From positions 62,001 to 126,000 of the forward strand of contig JADJXQ010000004.1 of the NCBI GenBank assembly GCA_016710335.1: 64,000 nucleotides of DNA. Reading direction: 5' to 3'. Of the stretch, positions 60,780 through 64,000 are shown in pieces. Position 1 is the stretch's first letter. Every line of letters starts with the position of its first letter. The DNA comes from Rhodospirillales bacterium (GTDB lineage: Bacteria > Pseudomonadota > Alphaproteobacteria > Rhodospirillales > Defluviicoccaceae). A program made the translations under genes and the position numbers. Under the pieces are notes generated by a model. That model saw nothing but the letters and a program-made list of their open reading frames with translations, did not search any database and was not told where the DNA came from.

Positions 60780-61475
60780 TCAGTCCCGCTGTGCCCCCTG
60801 CGGGGGCGCGCCGCAAAGGGCGTCGACGAAGGCCGGCAGCCCGGTGCGGCGGGAGCGGCGCAGGCGTTCTGCGGTGACGACGGCGGTGACCTCGGCGATG
60901 GCGCGGCCGGCGTCCTGGTTGATGACGACGTAGTCGTACTCGTGCCAGTGGCGCATTTCCGCTGCCGCCTTGGCCATCCGCGCCGTAACCACGGCCGCCG
61001 TGTCCTGGCCGCGGGCGCTCAACCGCCGCCTCAGTTCTTCATACGACGGGGGCAGGATGAAGACGCTGACCAGGTCGGCGCCGGCGCTGGCGCGGAGTTG
61101 CTGGGCGCCCTGCCAGTCCACGTCGAACAGCATGTCCCGGCCGGCGGCCAGCGCCGTCTCCACCGGCGTCCGCGGCGTGCCGTAGCGGTTGCCGAACACC
61201 ACCGCGTGCTCGAGCAACTCGCCCTCGGCGAGCAGGCGGTCGAACGCGCCGTCATCGACGAAATGGTAATCGACGCCGTCCTGTTCACCCTGCCGGGGCT
61301 GCCGGGTCGTCGCGGAGATCGAAACGGCGAAGCCGGAGGTTCCGGCAAGCACGCCCCGCGCGATGGTGGTCTTGCCGGCCCCGGACGGCGATGACAGGAC
61401 CAACAGCAACCCGCGGCGGGCGCTGGCCGCACTGTCGGCGGCAGTGACGCTGCTGTGGCCGTCCGGCTCACTCAA
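60780..61475 (-). CDS. gmk: Guanylate kinase
   Basis: 231 aa. It phosphorylates GMP to GDP. The P-loop is SSPSGAGKTT near the N terminus; later ISATTRQPRQGE, VDYHFVDD, EHAVVFGNRYGTP and DVDWQGAQQLR match the GMP-binding and lid regions. The TTG at 61475, overlapping the yicC stop by 8 nt with AGG nine bases upstream, is chosen; a GTG at 61493 has no ribosome-binding site. The yicC-gmk pairing is conserved. Confidence 0.93.
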   Translation of the reverse strand: MSEPDGHSSVTAADSAASARRGLLLVLSSPSGAGKTTIARGVLAGTSGFAVSISATTRQPRQGEQDGVDYHFVDDGAFDRLLAEGELLEHAVVFGNRYGTPRTPVETALAAGRDMLFDVDWQGAQQLRASAGADLVSVFILPPSYEELRRRLSARGQDTAAVVTARMAKAAAEMRHWHEYDYVVINQDAGRAIAEVTAVVTAERLRRSRRTGLPAFVDALCGAPPQGAQRD

Positions 61476-62350
61476 TATTCTGGACCTGCTCACGCAACTG
61501 CTCGATGCCGGCCTTGAGCTGAAGGCCGATGCGCGTCAGTTCCACGTCGGACGCTTTCGAGCAGAGGGTGTTGGCTTCGCGATTGAACTCCTGACAGAGG
61601 AAATCGAGCCGCCGTCCGACGGGCGCAGGGTCCTCCAGCAACTGCCGCGCGGCCGCGCAATGGGCTTTGAGGCGGTCCAGTTCCTCGCGTGCATCTGCCT
61701 TGGTGGCGAGCAGCGCGGCCTCTTGCATCAGCCGGTCCTCCGGCAGCGTGTCCGCCAGCACCGCCACCTGCTCCTTGAGGCGCGCGTAGATGGCGGCCGG
61801 TTGCGCCGCGGCAACCCGCGCGGCCTGATCGCAGCCCGAGATGATGCCATCGAGATGGGCGGCCAGGACCGGCGCCAGCCGGGCGCCTTCTTCGCTGCGG
61901 GTGCGCGCCAAGCCGTCGAGCGCTTCGTCGAGGGTGGCGAGAACCGCCGTTTCCGTGGCGCTGCGCGCCTCGTCGGTCAGCTCTTCCTCGGACAACTCGA
62001 TGACCCCGCGCAGCGCGAGCAGCCCGTCGGCGCTGGATGGACGGAAATCGACCAAGCGGCGGTGGATCTCCGGCACCAGCCCCAGGATCTGATCGAGGGC
62101 GTCGTGGTTGATGCGGACGCCGGTCTGGCCGGCCGTGAGGACCGTCGTCAGGTTGAGCCCGATGCTGCCGCGCTTGAAGCGCTTGGCGACGCGCTCGCGC
62201 GCCGGGATCTCGATGGACTCCATGCCGGCGGGATAGCGGCAGCGCACATCGAGCCCGCGGCTGTTGACGCTGCGCACTTCCCAGGTCCATGTGCGATCAT
62301 CGGACCGCCCCCTGCGCTCGCGCGAACCCAGTCATGGAAACGATGGTCAC
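61468..62350 (-). CDS. yicC: YicC family endoribonuclease, frameshifted near the N terminus
   Basis: The main frame starts at VRSVNSRGLDVRCRYP (GTG at 62277) and runs to 61468 with the YicC-N and DUF1732 signatures (RRLDFLCQEFNREANTLCSKA, in part). YicC proteins normally begin with MTGFAR: this occurs upstream in another frame (ATG at 62335; GTG at 62350 with GAGGAG about 8 nt before it). Removing one C (plus strand) from the run 62308-62312 joins them as MTGFARAQGRSDDRTWTW. As written, translation would end after about a dozen residues. YicC acts in RNA turnover. Confidence 0.85.
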
Positions 62351-62445
62351 TCGGGCGCTCCTCGGCGGTGATCGGTCGCACCGGTTATAGGGGGCCTGCC
62401 ACGGTACAACAAGCAGCAGGCTGCGGGTTCGTGACGCGAAGCTGG

Positions 62446-63423
62446 CTACCGCTGGTTCTGGAGCTTCCGCCAGCGTGCGACGTTGCGGTTGTGCTCCTGG
62501 AGGGTGCGGGCGAAGGCGTGCCCACCGCTGCCGTCGGCGACGAAGTAGAGGTCATCGGTGTCGGCCGGGTTGATGACAGCCTCGAGGGAGTCGCGGCCGG
62601 GATTGGCGATCGGCCCCGGCGGCAGGCCGTCGATCATATAGGTGTTGTAAGGGGTCGGCTGCTCCAGATCGGCCCGTGTCAGAGGACGCGGCAGCGCACC
62701 CTCGCTACCGGCCAATCCGTAGGCGACCGTCGGGTCGGACTGCAGGCGCATGCCTTTCTTGAGGCGATTGTGGAACACCGCCGCCACTCTCGGCCGTTCC
62801 GCGGGCACTGCCGTTTCCTTTTCGATGATGGAGGCGAGAATGACAAGGTCGTCGGGGGAGGCGAGCGGAAGGTCCGGCGGGCGCGCCGCCCATAACTCCG
62901 CCACGGCGGTCCCCATGGCGGTCTGCATGCGCTGAAGCAGTTCGGCGCGGCTGTCGCCATAACTGTAATGGTAGGTTTCCGGCAGCAGCGTCCCTTCCGG
63001 CACGCGCTGATCGACATGACCCTCCAGCGCCGGCGAGGCGTTGAGGAGGTTGATCACCTCGGTGCTCGTCAAACCCTCCGGCACCGTCAGTCGCCGCACG
63101 ACGGTGTCGCCAGCGCGCAGGAGGGTGATCGCCTCCTCGATGCTGACGGCCGGCGGAAACGCGTATTCCCCGGCGCGAAGCGGATCGGCCGGCTTCTGCA
63201 AACGCACCGCCAATTGGAACACGAGCGGATTGTCGATGACCCCGGCATCGCCGAGCATTCGGGCGATGCCGGCGACGCTCGCGCCCTTGGGAATTACCAC
63301 CGCCCTGGCGTCAGGGAGCGGGCCGGGCTTGGTGTAGTCGTTCCAGCCCCACAGAAACACGGCCCCAGCCCCGAGAGCCAAGATGACCGATGCCGTGAGC
63401 AGCCACCGGAAGAGCCGCCACAT
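62446..63423 (-). CDS. mltG: Endolytic murein transglycosylase MltG
   Basis: 325 aa. MltG cleaves nascent peptidoglycan near the inner membrane and is thought to end glycan chains. An N-terminal membrane helix (residues about 7-27) anchors the protein; a LysM-like YceG region follows. The catalytic glutamate is Glu201 in ASIIEKET, with VFHNRL and LQSDPTVAYG and the closing NTYMIDGLPPGPIANPG (in part) typical of the family. It lies between fabF and yicC on the minus strand. Confidence 0.94.
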   Translation of the reverse strand: MWRLFRWLLTASVILALGAGAVFLWGWNDYTKPGPLPDARAVVIPKGASVAGIARMLGDAGVIDNPLVFQLAVRLQKPADPLRAGEYAFPPAVSIEEAITLLRAGDTVVRRLTVPEGLTSTEVINLLNASPALEGHVDQRVPEGTLLPETYHYSYGDSRAELLQRMQTAMGTAVAELWAARPPDLPLASPDDLVILASIIEKETAVPAERPRVAAVFHNRLKKGMRLQSDPTVAYGLAGSEGALPRPLTRADLEQPTPYNTYMIDGLPPGPIANPGRDSLEAVINPADTDDLYFVADGSGGHAFARTLQEHNRNVARWRKLQNQR

Positions 63424-63453
63424 GGCGCAGCAGGGACGCGCGCAGACCGCGCT

Positions 63454-64000
63454 CTAGTTGGCGGCCTTGAAGGCGAGCGATGCGTTGGTGCCGCCGAAGC
63501 CGAACGAATTGGACAACGCGACGCCGATCGGACGTTCCTTGGCGACGTGCGGGATCAAGTCCAGATCGCACCCCTCGTCAGGTTCATCCAGATTGAGGGT
63601 CGGCGGCAGGATGCCGGTCTGCAGCGCCTTGATGGTGAAGATCGCCTCCGCCGCGCCGGCGGCGCCGAGCAGGTGTCCGACCGCGGATTTGGTCGAGGAC
63701 ATCGACAGCTTGTAGGCGGCTTCTCCGAACAGTCGCTTGACCGCGCCGAGTTCGATCTCGTCGCCGAGCGGCGTCGAGGTTCCGTGGGCGTTGATGTAGC
63801 CGACATCTTCCGGCGCCAGTTGCGCGTGCCGCATCGCCATGCGCATGCAGTTGTAGGCGCCGCGTCCATCCTCGGACGGCGCGGTGATGTGGTAGGCATC
63901 CCCGGACAGGCCATAGCCGATGACCTCCGCGTAGATGGTCGCGCCGCGCTTCTTTGCGTGCTCCCATTCCTCGAGTATGACGATGCCGGCGCCTTCGCTC
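63454..64000 (-). CDS. fabF: 3-oxoacyl-ACP synthase II FabF, C-terminal part (cut by window edge)
   Basis: The reading frame enters from the window edge (SEGAGIVILEEWEHAKKRG, in part) and ends at 63454. The catalytic histidines are in NAHGTSTPLGD and in SAVGHLLGAAGAAE, and NSFGFGGTNASLAF is the canonical C-terminal motif. It catalyses chain elongation in fatty-acid synthesis. About 180 residues are present; the N terminus lies beyond 64000. The fabF-mltG order is conserved. Confidence 0.94.
   Translation of the reverse strand, partial: SEGAGIVILEEWEHAKKRGATIYAEVIGYGLSGDAYHITAPSEDGRGAYNCMRMAMRHAQLAPEDVGYINAHGTSTPLGDEIELGAVKRLFGEAAYKLSMSSTKSAVGHLLGAAGAAEAIFTIKALQTGILPPTLNLDEPDEGCDLDLIPHVAKERPIGVALSNSFGFGGTNASLAFKAAN

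Overview
The window is 64 kb of GC-rich DNA with gene orders typical of an alphaproteobacterium, most likely a Rhodospirillales-type organism. The supporting clusters are miaB-phoH-ybeY-corC-lnt-xre-metK-trmB followed by rimP, mdh-sucCD-sucAB, ubiA facing rsmE-gshA, psd-pssA, and fabF-mltG-yicC-gmk. This placement is inferred from synteny and protein resemblance; no database search was possible. Most of the window is chromosomal housekeeping DNA. I see no prophage, no CRISPR array and no large genomic island.

Layout. 1-8979 (minus strand): a compact operon-like run for tRNA modification and RNA maturation (miaB, phoH, ybeY), envelope functions (corC, lnt), an XRE regulator and SAM synthesis (metK) with trmB. 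An intrinsic terminator closes the run, and the start of rimP lies at the window edge. 9082-10475: a decayed insertion sequence with imperfect terminal inverted repeats and a transposase broken by at least six frameshifts. 10.6-12.1 kb: a DUF169 protein and a small coiled-coil membrane protein built on a nine-residue repeat. 12.1-19.5 kb (minus): TCA-cycle genes mdh, sucC, sucD, sucA, odhB, with an intrinsic terminator unexpectedly placed between sucD and sucA. 19.8-30.4 kb: a polysaccharide deacetylase, a YpfJ-type metalloprotein, an acyltransferase, ubiA/rsmE/gshA, a DUF411 protein, tldD, metZ and DUF1206. 30.6-33.9 kb: acnA and a VUT-type transporter.

34.2-47.6 kb: a GspA/ExeA-like ATPase fused through one membrane helix to a repeat-type tail, an orphan TAXI binding protein, phosphatidylethanolamine synthesis (psd-pssA), an RND efflux pair, an HprK-like protein, an AhpD-like protein, a Bax-inhibitor-1 family protein, a FIST-domain sensor and thpR. 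47.6-53.4 kb is the most accessory-looking part: a lower-GC stretch, a lipoprotein, then a three-gene lysis-like cassette (putative peptidoglycan hydrolase, unknown protein, GTA/phage 3TM-type holin) that contains a 29-bp tandem repeat, followed by two long hairpins and an EAL-domain protein. 53.4-64 kb: a pyrimidine 5'-nucleotidase-like HAD protein, mutS (two mutually compensating frameshifts), a YflT-like protein, a 2-methylfumaryl-CoA isomerase-like CoA transferase, a secreted lyase-like protein, tRNA-Thr(UGU), an acetyltransferase, gmk, yicC (frameshifted near its start), mltG and the 3' part of fabF.

Two general cautions. Single-base indels in homopolymer runs affect mutS (twice) and yicC (once), so base-level errors in the source sequence are a real possibility. 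Long open frames opposite genuine genes are abundant because of GC bias and were ignored. The best candidates for something not well described are the isolated hydrolase/holin locus with its repeat array and the ATPase-membrane-repeat fusion at 34.2 kb.
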